Positions 47,514-56,549 are shown, numbered from the stretch's first letter. The stretch: 64,000 nt of DNA from CAWGUU01 sp963825765 (GCA_963825765.1 CAWGUU010000009.1:434001-498000), one strand, 5' to 3'. A program made the numbers and translations. Notes: generated by a model not told the origin, from the sequence alone.

Positions 47514-49097
47514 TCAGAGACCCTGCTGGATGAACTCCACCATGCGGGCCTGGTCGTCGGTCACCTGCAGGAACTCGATGGGTGACGAGATAGGAACGTT
47601 GTCCACCGCGATCGCGAAGGTGACCTGCCGGCCGCTCTTCGTCTGGATGTAGCCCGCCAAGCTGTTTCCCAACACGATCAGCTGGTCGGCTTCGGTTCCG
47701 ACGACACGGTTGCCGGTCTTGAGTTGGACCTTGCCCGCCGCAGGCGAGCTCGCCAGCACGTCCGCCACGGTGCCGCTCTTGCCCAGGACCGGCAGCGCGT
47801 CGAAGAGCGCCTTCCCGTACGGTGCTTGCGTCGCCGCCTTGTAAAACGTCGCCAGCGCGGCAGGTGTCGTCCGGCTCCTGTCGTCCGAGCCGGCACCGTC
47901 GAAGGGGTACGCGGCCGTCTTCGACAGGCCCAGGTCGGTCATCGTGTCGACCGAGGCCACCAGTCCCTTCTGGCAGTCGGTGCTTCCCGCCTTCACGGCC
48001 GACAGGCACGTCATCAGGTCGGCACCACGGTTGTAGCTCACCTTCATGATGAGCGACGCGTACTGCGCGAGGGTCGCCGAGACGTGCTCGCCGAGCTTGT
48101 CCCCGGCCTGGTAGCCGTCCTTGGCGGGAAGAAGGGATGCGGGGTTCGGGCCGGTCGGGGTGGCTGTCACCGCCACACCCGCCCGCTGCAGCGCTTCGAT
48201 GAACGCCGTCCGTGCGAACGCTGCCGGGTCCTTCACCTCCGCGACGACCAACCTCGGTGGTATCCCCGCCGCGATCGTCCCTGTCACGACGAGGCGACCT
48301 GGCGTCTCCTCCTTGACCTCCAGGGCGGTCGTGCCGTCTGCTGCCACCGTCGTGGCCTGGTTGTCGACGGTGTAGGTCGCGGTCACCGGTCGCCACTTGA
48401 TCGACGCCGTCTGGCCGGCGTCGCTGCCCGGTGTGACCAGGATGTCGATGAGGTTCTCGTTGACCCAGATGGGCGAGATGAGCCCGTCGGAGAAGCCGTT
48501 GTACGGCGTGAAGAGCCGATCGTCGACCACCACGTCGCCGCTCACCTGCGAGATGCCCGACGCGCGGACCTGGGAGGCCAGCGCATCGAGGCCGGTGAGT
48601 GGGTCGCCGGGTGGTTCCACTGCGCCCGGGAAACCGGTGGTCGCGTAGCTGTGGTCGAGGGCCGGGAGGTTCTCGTAGTGGAGGGTCCCGTCGGGCTGCT
48701 CGCGGAGCCCGAAGCTCAGGTCGCCGGAGCCGACCAGGACGAGGTTCCCGTTCAACGTGTCGCCGCTGACACTGCCCACCTGGTACACCGGGGTGTGGAA
48801 CTGGTAACCGGGGTCGTAGAGCCGCAAGGCGGTGGAGACGGAGTAGGTCTTCATGGTCGAGCCCGGGTCGAAGTAGTGGTCGGCGTTCTGGGCGGCCAGC
48901 ACGTCACCCGTCGTCTGGTCCAGGACCGAGTAGCCCCAGTCCGAGGACTGGTACTTCGGTTGATCCTCGATGTCGGCGAGCGCCCGGGTCAGCGACTTCG
49001 GACCGGTCACGGTTCCCGACGGCGAGCCGCTGCCATCGCCGCTGCAAGCGCTGAGCATGACGGCAAGCGTGGCGATCAGGAGCGTTCGGCGTTTCAT
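47514..49097 (-). CDS. dacB: D-Ala-D-Ala carboxypeptidase/endopeptidase, PBP4 (S13) family lipoprotein
   Basis: 527 residues from MKRRTLL. Lipobox VMLSAC. Catalytic motifs of the S13 family are complete: SxxK in DPGSTMKTYS, SxN in VSYNRGAD and KTG in VQLKTGNRV. The PBP4 insertion domains lie between the first two motifs. It cleaves peptide cross-links or terminal D-Ala in peptidoglycan outside the membrane. A lipid anchor on a PBP4 is less common. Divergent from the dead beta-lactamase-fold lipoprotein with only 51 bp between them, so the two may share regulation and work together. Confidence 0.88.
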   Translation of the reverse strand: MKRRTLLIATLAVMLSACSGDGSGSPSGTVTGPKSLTRALADIEDQPKYQSSDWGYSVLDQTTGDVLAAQNADHYFDPGSTMKTYSVSTALRLYDPGYQFHTPVYQVGSVSGDTLNGNLVLVGSGDLSFGLREQPDGTLHYENLPALDHSYATTGFPGAVEPPGDPLTGLDALASQVRASGISQVSGDVVVDDRLFTPYNGFSDGLISPIWVNENLIDILVTPGSDAGQTASIKWRPVTATYTVDNQATTVAADGTTALEVKEETPGRLVVTGTIAAGIPPRLVVAEVKDPAAFARTAFIEALQRAGVAVTATPTGPNPASLLPAKDGYQAGDKLGEHVSATLAQYASLIMKVSYNRGADLMTCLSAVKAGSTDCQKGLVASVDTMTDLGLSKTAAYPFDGAGSDDRSRTTPAALATFYKAATQAPYGKALFDALPVLGKSGTVADVLASSPAAGKVQLKTGNRVVGTEADQLIVLGNSLAGYIQTKSGRQVTFAIAVDNVPISSPIEFLQVTDDQARMVEFIQQGL

Positions 49098-49148
49098 CAC
49101 AAACCCTCTCTCTCGGATGATCGGTGCGCAGCTCGTCTCCATGGAAAC

Positions 49149-50426
49149 ATGAGTCGCATGAAGCTGACTCGGATCGTCGTTCTGGCCTGCGCCATGGGAA
49201 TGCTTGTCGGCTGCACCTCGACGAGCAACAGCACCTCGGAGACATCATCGGCCACGAAGGGGACGGTCCGCTCGGCCGACCCGGCGCTGGCGGAGTCGAT
49301 CACGAAGCTCGTGCAGAGCCAGATGACGGAGCGCCACCTGCGTTCGGTCATCGTTCGAGTGACCGTCGACGGCAAGGAGATCACCACCCAGGCCTTCGGG
49401 GAGTCGATGACCGGCGTGCCGGCCACGACCGACATGCACTTCCGCAACGGCGCGGTGGCCATCTCCTACGTCTCCACGCTGTTGCTCATGCTCGTCGACG
49501 AGAAGGTGGTGAGCCTCGACGACAAGGTCTCGAAGTGGCTGCCGGAGATCCCCCACAGCGACGAGGTCACCCTCGGTCAGTTGGCCCAGATGACCTCCGG
49601 CTACGTCGACTTCGTCCTCGGCAACGAGGACGCGGCCGCCCTCCTCTACACCGACCCATTCCGGCAGTGGACACCCCAAGAGCTTCTCGCCACGGTGACG
49701 TCGAAGCCGCTCTACTACACCCCAGGCACGAACTGGAACTACGCCCACACCAACTACCTGATCCTCGGCTTGGCGCTCGAGAAGATCACGGGAAAGACGA
49801 TTCCGAATCTGATGCAGGAGAAGGTTTTCGGCCCGCTCGGGCTGAAGAACACGTCGGGGAACGACAGCACGCCGGCGATCCCCGCCCCGGCGCTGCACTC
49901 GTTCACCTCCGAGCGCCGGTCCTTCCTGGGCATCCCGGCGGGAACGCGGTTCTACGAGGAGTCCACGTTCTGGAACCCGTCGTGGACGATCACCCATGGC
50001 GCCATCCAGACGACCAACATCTTCGACCTCGACACGACGGCCATCGCTCTCGGCACGGGCAAGCTGCTGTCGCCGGAGTCGTACAAGAAGATGGTCTCGA
50101 CCGACCTGCGGGGCAAGACGACGGCGCTGCCCGTCTGCCCGGCGACCTGCTTCGCCCAGAACGACAACTACAGCTACGGACTCGGCATCGTCGAGACCGG
50201 CAACTGGCTGATGCAGGATCCGCTCTTCTCGGGTGAGGCCGGCGCCTTCGCCTACCTGCCCTCGCAGAAGGTGGCGATTTCGCTCGCGTTGACGTTCACG
50301 GAGGACGCGTTCGGGCCCGACGGGAGCTACACCGAAGCCACCGGCGCCAACGCCGCTGACCTGGTCTGGCGCCAGATCGGTGCCCTCGTCGCGCCGAACG
50401 ACCCGCCACCCCTCAACAGGAAGTAG
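49149..50426 (+). CDS. Beta-lactamase-fold lipoprotein lacking the catalytic serine and lysine
   Basis: 425 residues. Lipobox GMLVGC. The fold of serine beta-lactamase/DD-peptidase (S12-like) is clear: VDEKVVSLDDKVSKWLP, LGQLAQMTSGYVDFV, VFGPLGLKNTS. The SxxK motif that should read like IASVTKTF is NGAVAISYV (Ser to Ala, Lys to Ile), and YSN is YAH (NWNYAHTNY). It cannot act as a normal acyl-serine hydrolase. The surrounding sequence is intact, so it is probably a conserved pseudoenzyme that binds peptidoglycan or a partner. Divergent from dacB. Confidence 0.85.
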   Translation: MSRMKLTRIVVLACAMGMLVGCTSTSNSTSETSSATKGTVRSADPALAESITKLVQSQMTERHLRSVIVRVTVDGKEITTQAFGESMTGVPATTDMHFRNGAVAISYVSTLLLMLVDEKVVSLDDKVSKWLPEIPHSDEVTLGQLAQMTSGYVDFVLGNEDAAALLYTDPFRQWTPQELLATVTSKPLYYTPGTNWNYAHTNYLILGLALEKITGKTIPNLMQEKVFGPLGLKNTSGNDSTPAIPAPALHSFTSERRSFLGIPAGTRFYEESTFWNPSWTITHGAIQTTNIFDLDTTAIALGTGKLLSPESYKKMVSTDLRGKTTALPVCPATCFAQNDNYSYGLGIVETGNWLMQDPLFSGEAGAFAYLPSQKVAISLALTFTEDAFGPDGSYTEATGANAADLVWRQIGALVAPNDPPPLNRK

Positions 50427-50437
50427 ATCCCCACGAA

Positions 50438-50480
50438 CTGGTTCCACACAACGGGGTCAGGCCCCGTTGTGTGGAACCAG
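50438..50480. terminator. Perfect 19-bp hairpin between convergent genes
   Basis: CTGGTTCCACACAACGGGG (50438-50456) and its exact complement (50462-50480) flank the loop TCAGG. It lies 12 bp after one stop and 21 bp before the other, on opposite strands, so it can terminate both. It has no T run. Its length and perfection exceed usual terminators. Confidence 0.75.
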
Positions 50481-50500
50481 TACGTGGGAGCTGTGCTGAA

Positions 50501-50932
50501 TCAGCCGGAGGTGCCGGGCGGCTGCATGGGACTGCCGGCCAGGGCCCGCCACGTCAGCGGCCCGACGATGCCGTCAGCCGTGAGCCCCGACTGGGTCTGG
50601 AAGGTCTTGACCACGGACTCCGTGGATGGGCCGAAGATCCCGTCGTCGGCCACCTGGAACTGGGACTGCACGGCCTTGACCGCTTCTCCCGTGCTCCCCT
50701 TCTTGACCGTCACCAGCAGAGCGTTCCACGTCTGGTCGCCGATGATGCCGTCGACGACCAGGTTCTTGGACTGCTGGAACTGCTTGACCGCATCCTCGGT
50801 GGCCTGGCCGAAGATGTGGTCGGGCTGGATGTCGAAGCCCTTCTGCCGCAACAGGTACTGGGCCCGACGGACGCCGTTGCCCTCCACGTCCGCGTTGCCC
50901 TTCTTCAGAGTGGGAAATCCGCCGTTCGCCAT
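50501..50932 (-). CDS. Protein of two peptidoglycan-binding (PG_binding_1) domains
   Basis: 143 residues built from two domains: VRRAQYLLRQKGFDIQPDH to TWNALLVTVKKG, and VKAVQSQFQVADDGIFGPST to LTWRALAG. Each has the family's VDGIIGDQTW or DGIFGPST turn. There is no signal peptide and no catalytic domain. How it would reach the wall is unclear; it may be released by lysis, exported otherwise, or be a remnant of a larger lysin. Confidence 0.85.
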   Translation of the reverse strand: MANGGFPTLKKGNADVEGNGVRRAQYLLRQKGFDIQPDHIFGQATEDAVKQFQQSKNLVVDGIIGDQTWNALLVTVKKGSTGEAVKAVQSQFQVADDGIFGPSTESVVKTFQTQSGLTADGIVGPLTWRALAGSPMQPPGTSG

Positions 50933-51106
50933 GCTGTTCCTTCCGCCGTGACCATGTCGGTCGATGAACCCGGAGCATCCTCCACCGCCCTGCGGATGTC
51001 AACCAAGTTTGCGCAGCCCGGGGTTGGCGTCGCGAGGTGAAGCGGCGCGGTCCCCCTGTTAGCGTTTCGGCGGAACGTGGTTCGGCGGTCAGGCTGGGGG
51101 GTCAGG

Positions 51107-52387
51107 ATGCGTCGTTTCGTGCCGCTGTTGGTCGTCTTTGCGCTCGCGGCGGCGGCCTGCTCGTCGAGCCCGTCGCCGACAACGACCGGCAAATCGACCG
51201 ACACGCTCACGGGGATCTCCGTGCCGAACAACTACACGGCACTGGTGCTCACCCCTATCGGGCCGGGAACGTTCCCGTTCGCCGGGACCGACGGCAAGTA
51301 CCACGTCGCCTACAACCTGCTCGTCCTCAACGCCTCCACGCTTCCGGCGACCCTCGAGAAGCTCGAGGTCGTGGACGCCAAGGACCCGACGAAGGTCGTT
51401 GCCTCGTTCTCGGGCAAGGCACTTGTCGACCCGACGTGTCCCTACGGAAACTGCAACCGCCTGCGCCTACCAACCACCCAGTCGGTCCAGGATGCCGTGA
51501 TCCCTCCCCATGAGAGCCGCGTCCTCTACGTCGACTTCCAGTTCGATTCCCTCGACGCGGCACCCAAGGCCGTCCTCCACCATCTCTACGGGATCGGCAA
51601 GGCCACGGTGATCGGCCGGGAGTCGGCACCCTTCGACTACCTCACGACGCCCTACGACATATCCGCCGGCACGACACGGGTCATCGGCGCACCGCTGAAA
51701 GGCACCAACTGGGTGGCGTTCTCCGGGTGCTGCCTCCCGGGGTTCCCGCACCGTGGCGCCCTGCTCGCGGCCAACGGCAAGCTCGGCAACAGTCAGACGT
51801 TCGCCTTCGACTGGAAGCGGGCGAACGACGAGGGTGCCTTCTACACCGGCGACAAGACCAAGAACGAGAGCTACGTCGACTACGGCGAGGACGTCTTCGC
51901 GGTCGCCGACGCAACTGTTGTGGGCATCCACGACGGCGAGGAAGCCAACGCGCCGGGCATCCTCCCTTCCCAGGACCCGGTGCTCGGACCCAAGCTGAAC
52001 CTCGTGAACGCCGACGGGAACAATGTCATCCTCGACCTCGGTGGCGGCGTCTATGCCATGTACGCCCACTTCCAGAAGGGTTCGCTCACCGTCAAGCTGG
52101 GCGACAAGGTCAAGAAGGGCGACAAGCTTGCCCTGCTCGGCAACACCGGCAACGCCAACGCAACCCATCTTCACTTCCAGCTGATGGACGGGCCCAACTT
52201 CCTCGATGCCAACGGCCTGCCGTACGTGATCGACAGCTTTGTGTATCGGGGTCAGGTGCCCGTGCAGAAGGTGCTCGACACCGACAACTTCGTATCCGGC
52301 AACTTCTTCGACGAACGCCTTCAGACCGGGCAGCCCCGCAAGGACCAGCTCCCTATGAACCTCGCGATCGTCGACCTCCCCGCCTGA
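51107..52387 (+). CDS. M23 family metallopeptidase lipoprotein
   Basis: 426 residues. Lipobox ALAAAAC. The N-terminal half is a beta-rich domain; the C-terminal half is LytM-like: FAVADATVVGIHDGEEAN, VYAMYAHFQKGSLTVKLGDKVKKG, LLGNTGNANATHLHFQLMDG with the HxH zinc pair. The classic HxxxD motif is absent. In this subgroup the His of FPHRGAL and the Asp of FAFDWKRAND may take its place. It would cut peptidoglycan peptides outside the membrane, or act as an activator if the site is incomplete. Confidence 0.82.
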   Translation: MRRFVPLLVVFALAAAACSSSPSPTTTGKSTDTLTGISVPNNYTALVLTPIGPGTFPFAGTDGKYHVAYNLLVLNASTLPATLEKLEVVDAKDPTKVVASFSGKALVDPTCPYGNCNRLRLPTTQSVQDAVIPPHESRVLYVDFQFDSLDAAPKAVLHHLYGIGKATVIGRESAPFDYLTTPYDISAGTTRVIGAPLKGTNWVAFSGCCLPGFPHRGALLAANGKLGNSQTFAFDWKRANDEGAFYTGDKTKNESYVDYGEDVFAVADATVVGIHDGEEANAPGILPSQDPVLGPKLNLVNADGNNVILDLGGGVYAMYAHFQKGSLTVKLGDKVKKGDKLALLGNTGNANATHLHFQLMDGPNFLDANGLPYVIDSFVYRGQVPVQKVLDTDNFVSGNFFDERLQTGQPRKDQLPMNLAIVDLPA

Positions 52388-52915
52388 ACCAAGGGCGTCC
52401 CCACCGTCTGCGCCTGACCGTCGGCCCTCGCCGAGCAACCCTTACTCCAGGGACGCGGCGCCGCCACGCGGGCCGGTCTAGTACCCCGAGGGGATCGGGT
52501 CTCTACTCCTCGGCGTCCTTCATCGTTTCGAATGCCTCTCGGAATGCGCTGTGTGGGGGCGGTCGGGCCGAGGAGCGCTCGCTGTCGGCCACCACCTGCT
52601 CCCGGAGGGCGAGGGCGTCGGCCGTGCGCCCCGCCGACGACTAGGAGGCGGCCAGGTTGGCCCGGGCCTGGACGGTGTCGGGGTGGTCGGAGCCGAGGAG
52701 GCGCACGCGTGGGCAACTGCGAACTCCGAGCCGTACATCGGACCCCATTGGCCGTAGCCGGGCCGCGCCGGAGACCTTCGTTCTCGCAAGCGATGAGCCG
52801 GCGCTGTTCTGTGCGGGGAGCCGATGGAGACCGCGATTTATAGCCTGGACCGGCTCGGCAGATCGCCTGACCCGGGGCCGTCTGGAGGCGCCGGCGTCCT
52901 GTTAGCGTCCGTCGA
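52388..52915. other. 528-bp region with one gene remnant
   Basis: Contains the TPR remnant on the minus strand and otherwise no gene. The last about 100 bp before the next ATG would hold its promoter. No ribosome site is obvious before that ATG. Confidence 0.5.
52503..52700 (-). pseudogene. Remnant of a tetratricopeptide repeat (TPR_10) protein
   Basis: On the minus strand one frame reads LLGSDHPDTVQARANLAAS, an in-frame TAG, then SSAGRTADALALREQVVADS, ending FETMKDAEE and a stop. This is the kinesin-light-chain-type TPR pattern (GxDHPDT...NLA...GR..EAL.L.E) found in large actinobacterial NB-ARC/TPR regulators. The rest of the gene is gone. It marks deletion in this region. Confidence 0.7.
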
Positions 52916-54052
52916 ATGCGCAGAACCGTCGTCATCGTATTTGTGGTCCTCGCTACCTTCGTCGGGTCCGCAGAAGCAGCCTTCGTTCGTCCTGTCGCCG
53001 CCGACGTGGTGCTGCAAGCGGCGCTCAAGCGGTTCGTAACGGTTGAGGGAGCGTCGCCGGGTATCGCAGTGGTCGTGCACCGAGGTCCTCAGGTCACCCT
53101 GCACACCGCGGGCGTCGCCGATGTCCAAACCCGTAGACCGATCGACATCGACGACCACATGCGCTTGGCCAGCGTCGCCAAGGCGTTCAGCGGCGCCGCC
53201 GCGCTGAGCGTGGTGAGCGACGGTTTGCTGTCGCTCGACACGACGATCGGCAGCCGCCGGCCCGACCTTCCGGCGGCGTGGTCGGCGATCACGCTGCGCC
53301 AGCTGCTCAACCACACCAGCGGGATCAGCGATTTCTCCAAGTCCCCGGCGTTCCAGCAGGCGCTCTTCGCCTCCCTGAAGGTGGCGCCGCCGCCCCGCCA
53401 GCTGTTGTCGTTCGTCGAGAACCTGCCGCTCGACTTCGCGCCCGGCAGCCGATATGTGTACTCGAACTCCGACAACATCGTCGTCGGCCTGATGGTCGAG
53501 TCGGCCACCGGAAAGCCATACGAGGAGGTCTTGGCGCAGCGGGTCTACGGCCCGCTCGGCCTGACTCGCACGAGCCTGCCCCGTGGGGTCGACATACCCA
53601 GCCCCGTCATCCGCGGGTACGACGCCGAGTCGCTCACCGATCTCACCACGTTCTTCGCCGCCGGTTGGGCGTGGGCGTCCGGTGGCCTCGTGTCCACGCC
53701 GCGCGACGCCGAGCGATTCGTGCGCGCCTACGCCGCCGGTGTGGGTATCAGCCCGGCCGTCCGTGCCGAGCAGTTCCAATTCGTCGACGGCGGCAGTTCC
53801 GAGCCCCCCGGGCCCGGCGTCAACGCCGCCGGCTTGGCCATCTTCCGCTACCAGACCTCGTGCGGCACCGTGTACGGGCACACGGGTAACACCGCCGGCT
53901 ACACCCAGTTCATCGGCGGCACGCCCGACGGATCACGTTCGGTCACCGTGTCGGTCAACGCACAGATCACGCCGACGAGCGATCTCCGGGCGTTCCTCGA
54001 GCTGCGCCAGATCTACACCTTCGCGGTCTGCGCCGCGCTGGCCCCGACGTAG
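52916..54052 (+). CDS. Serine hydrolase, beta-lactamase/D-Ala-D-Ala carboxypeptidase (S12) family
   Basis: 378 residues. Signal peptide (VVIVFVVLATFVGSAEA). All three active-site motifs are present: SxxK in MRLASVAKAF, YxN in YVYSNSDN and HTG in VYGHTGNTAG. It resembles the Streptomyces R61 DD-peptidase group. It acts on peptidoglycan or other D-amino-acid peptides outside the cell. It contrasts with the inactive relative at 49149. After its stop the same frame stays open into a fragment of another family member. Confidence 0.88.
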   Translation: MRRTVVIVFVVLATFVGSAEAAFVRPVAADVVLQAALKRFVTVEGASPGIAVVVHRGPQVTLHTAGVADVQTRRPIDIDDHMRLASVAKAFSGAAALSVVSDGLLSLDTTIGSRRPDLPAAWSAITLRQLLNHTSGISDFSKSPAFQQALFASLKVAPPPRQLLSFVENLPLDFAPGSRYVYSNSDNIVVGLMVESATGKPYEEVLAQRVYGPLGLTRTSLPRGVDIPSPVIRGYDAESLTDLTTFFAAGWAWASGGLVSTPRDAERFVRAYAAGVGISPAVRAEQFQFVDGGSSEPPGPGVNAAGLAIFRYQTSCGTVYGHTGNTAGYTQFIGGTPDGSRSVTVSVNAQITPTSDLRAFLELRQIYTFAVCAALAPT

Positions 54053-54100
54053 ATCGCCAGCTCAGCCCTTCGGCGGGTCCTTTCTATCGGCCTCGAGGCC

Positions 54101-54409
54101 GTGGGCAGCGGTGAACTGCTGTCGAAGGCGTCTCACGAAGCCCAGCTGGCTCCGACCTCTGTCGGATTGGGGGGCTACACCCCGGAGAGGTACTACGCGA
54201 TGGGTGTGCCAGTGGTGAACGGTTGGGTGTTCTCCAACCCGGGTCTCCAGGGTTTGCGGGGGGCGGTCGGCAACCTTCCCGGCAAGAAGCTCACCATCGT
54301 CGTCTACAACACGGCGACACCGAGAGCCGACCTCGACAAGCCATGGGCGACCGTCCTGTTCAAATCGCTCAGTGAGCTGCTGGCCCCGGACCAGCCCCTG
54401 AAACTCTGA
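54101..54409 (+). pseudogene. C-terminal fragment of a beta-lactamase-fold protein
   Basis: 102 codons from a GTG, preceded by an open frame running back to the stop of the S12 gene. The segment GSGELLSKASHEAQLAP, VPVVNGWVFSNPGLQGL, GAVGNLPGKKLTIVVYNTATP matches the last third of the fold (compare LGTGKLLSPESYKKM and AGAFAYLPSQKVAISLALT in the inactive lipoprotein at 49149). No N-terminal domain, active-site motif or signal. A relic of a second copy. Confidence 0.75.
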
Positions 54410-54434
54410 ACACCCGCATCGCCGGCGACGTGGG

Positions 54435-54506
54435 TGGGCGATGAGGGTCTTGATCCCCCGACCTCTGCCGTGTGAAGGCAGCGCTCTTCCACTGAGCTAA
54501 TCGCCC
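54435..54506 (-). tRNA. tRNA-Val (anticodon CAC)
   Basis: The minus strand folds as a full cloverleaf: acceptor GGGCGAT with ATCGCCC and discriminator A, D-arm GCTC/GAGC, anticodon arm CTGCC-TTCACAC-GGCAG (CAC, reads GTG), T-arm GGGGG-ATCAAGA-CCCTC. CCA is not encoded. The T loop starts with A where T54 is nearly universal. The 3' end faces the accessory region at lower coordinates. Confidence 0.93.
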
Positions 54507-54615
54507 GCGAGCCCCCTCGGGGCCGGGCCACCACGATAACCGCGCCGTCCGCCGACGGCGCTCGCCCTACCCGGCGCGCCAAAGAGTCCCAGTCCGATGT
54601 GGTGGAATCGCTCGG

Positions 54616-55686
54616 GTGAAGATCGCCATCATCGCCCCCCCGTGGGCGCCCATCCCTCCCACCCTCTACGGCGGCATCGAGCAGGCGGTCGACGCCGAGG
54701 CGAGAGGGATCCAGGCGGCGGGCCACGAGGTCCTCCTCTTCGCCACCGGCGACTCCACGTCGATGGTCCCCCGCGAGTGGCTGCTCGAGCTGTCCGAGGG
54801 CGAGCGCATGGGACTGTCGGTCACCGAGCTGCGCCACGTGCTCGCCGCCTACGAGATGATGGACGACTTCGACATCATCCACGACCACACCGTGATCGGG
54901 CCGGCGATGGCGTCGTGGCGCACGGCTGGACCGCCCGTCGTCACCACCATCCACGGGCCCCTCGACGGCGAGCTCAGCGACCTCTACCGGCGCTTCGCCT
55001 CCCGGATCCCCGTCATCGCCATCTCCCACGCCCAGTGCCGGCCGGCGCCGGACATCCCCATGGCCCGGGTCATCCACCACGGCATCAACGCCTCGGAGTT
55101 CCCGATCGGCGACGGGAGGGGCGACTACTTCCTGTTCCTCGGCCGGATGTCGCCGGACAAGGGCGCCCACCGGGCCATCGCCGCGGCCGAGAAGGCGGGG
55201 GTCCCCCTGCTGATGGCCGGCAAGTGCAGGGAGGCGCCCGAGAAGCTGTACTTCGAGCAGGAGGTTGCCCCCCACCTGGGGGACTCGGTGCGGTTCCTGG
55301 GCGAGGTGCCCCACGAGGAGAAGCTGCGCCTCCTGGCCGGCGCCCGGGCCACCTTGTTCCCGATCCGGTGGAACGAGCCGTTCGGCCTGGTCATGATCGA
55401 ATCCCTGGCCTGCGGCACGCCGGTCCTGGCCTTCAAGGAGGGCGCCGCCCCCGAGGTCATCGACCACCGCACGACCGGCTTCCTGTGCGACGACGAGGCC
55501 GACATGGCCCACCGCATCGCCGGCATCGACGAGATCGATCGCGGAGCCTGCCGGGCGGCCGTCGAGGGCTACTTCTCCGTGGAGCGCATGGTGGCCGAGC
55601 ACCTGGAGCTGTTCGCCGAGCTGATCGCCGCTCAGGGCGGCGGCGCGGGCGGCGCGGATGCCGCGGTGTCCCCCAAGAAGTCCTGA
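54616..55686 (+). CDS. Glycosyltransferase family 4
   Basis: 356 residues from a GTG. GT-B fold: IIAPPWAPIPPTLYGGIEQA at the acceptor side, DIIHDHTVIG, FLFLGRMSPDKGAHRAI, and the EX7E-like nucleotide-sugar site EPFGLVMIE with GTPVLAFKEGAAPEV. It transfers a sugar from an activated donor, probably at the inner face of the membrane. Its 3' end overlaps the convergent mscS gene by about 55 bp. Acceptor unknown. Confidence 0.88.
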   Translation: MKIAIIAPPWAPIPPTLYGGIEQAVDAEARGIQAAGHEVLLFATGDSTSMVPREWLLELSEGERMGLSVTELRHVLAAYEMMDDFDIIHDHTVIGPAMASWRTAGPPVVTTIHGPLDGELSDLYRRFASRIPVIAISHAQCRPAPDIPMARVIHHGINASEFPIGDGRGDYFLFLGRMSPDKGAHRAIAAAEKAGVPLLMAGKCREAPEKLYFEQEVAPHLGDSVRFLGEVPHEEKLRLLAGARATLFPIRWNEPFGLVMIESLACGTPVLAFKEGAAPEVIDHRTTGFLCDDEADMAHRIAGIDEIDRGACRAAVEGYFSVERMVAEHLELFAELIAAQGGGAGGADAAVSPKKS

Positions 55687-56549
55687 CGGGTCAGGATTCC
55701 CTCCCGCTGCAGCCGCTCGCCGATGCGCGAGCGGAGCTGCCGGCCCAGCCGGACCCGGTTCGCCGGCGCAGTCTTGGCTTCCACCCGCACCGTGAGCCCC
55801 TGCGCGCCGAGTGACTCGACGCCCAGCACCTCCGGCGTCTCGAGTAGCACCTCCGCCCAGTCGGGGTCGGCCGCCAGCCGGTCGACCTCCTCGGTGACCA
55901 GCTGGATGGCCTTGGCCAGGTCGGCGCCGTTGGGGACGAGCACGTCGACCACCGCCCGGGCCCAGTCCTTGGCCCCGTTGCCCACCATCCGGATCTCGCC
56001 GTTGGGGATGATCCAGATCGTTCCGTCCTGCGCCCGCACCGTCGTCACCCTGAGGTTGACCTGCTCGACGGCGCCGGTGACGTCCTCGATGGTGACCTGG
56101 TCCCCGACTCCGTACTGGTCCTCGACGAGGATGAAGAACCCGGACAGGAAGTCCTTGACCAGGCTCTGCGCCCCGAACCCGAGCGCCACGCCGACGATGC
56201 TGGCTCCCGCCAACAGGGGCCCGAGGTTGAACCCCAGCTCCCCGGCGACGATCAGCACCGTCATGGTCCAGATGGCCACCTTCAGGCTGCTCGAGGCCAC
56301 GCCGGCCAGCGTCGTCGCCCGCTTCTCCGATCGGGGCGTGGGTTCCCGCAACGGGTTGCGACCACTCAACCCGGCGACGGTCCGGTGGACGACCCGCCCG
56401 CCCCATCGGGCGGCGATGGCGGCCACCAGCATTATCAGGGCGATCTTGAGAGGCCCCTGGAGGAGCCAGCGGACTGTCTCGCCGGCGAAGCCGTCGAGGC
56501 CGACCTTGATCAGGGCGTGGCACACCCAATCCTCCGGCTGGCAGTCCAT
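55632..56549 (-). CDS. mscS: MscS family mechanosensitive ion channel
   Basis: 305 residues from MDCQPEDWVC. Three hydrophobic helices, the pore-lining TM3 with GASIVGVALGFGAQSLVKDFLSG, then the beta domain VGDQVTIEDVTGAVEQVNLR and IIPNGEIRMVGN. All are standard for small MscS channels that open under membrane tension. Divergent from the acyl-reductase gene. Confidence 0.9.
   Translation of the reverse strand: MDCQPEDWVCHALIKVGLDGFAGETVRWLLQGPLKIALIMLVAAIAARWGGRVVHRTVAGLSGRNPLREPTPRSEKRATTLAGVASSSLKVAIWTMTVLIVAGELGFNLGPLLAGASIVGVALGFGAQSLVKDFLSGFFILVEDQYGVGDQVTIEDVTGAVEQVNLRVTTVRAQDGTIWIIPNGEIRMVGNGAKDWARAVVDVLVPNGADLAKAIQLVTEEVDRLAADPDWAEVLLETPEVLGVESLGAQGLTVRVEAKTAPANRVRLGRQLRSRIGERLQREGILTRQDFLGDTAASAPPAPPP

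Noticed and set aside
51107..52387. M23 peptidase appearing to lack its first zinc ligand (HxxxD)
   Set aside because: In this subgroup a His-Arg-Gly and FAFDW pair probably replace the classic motif, so it may well be active; not reported as a dead enzyme.
54053..54409. S12 serine hydrolase extended by stop-codon readthrough into the following open frame
   Set aside because: The S12 protein is already complete, with all three motifs; the downstream part matches the C terminus of a different family member, so it is a fragment.
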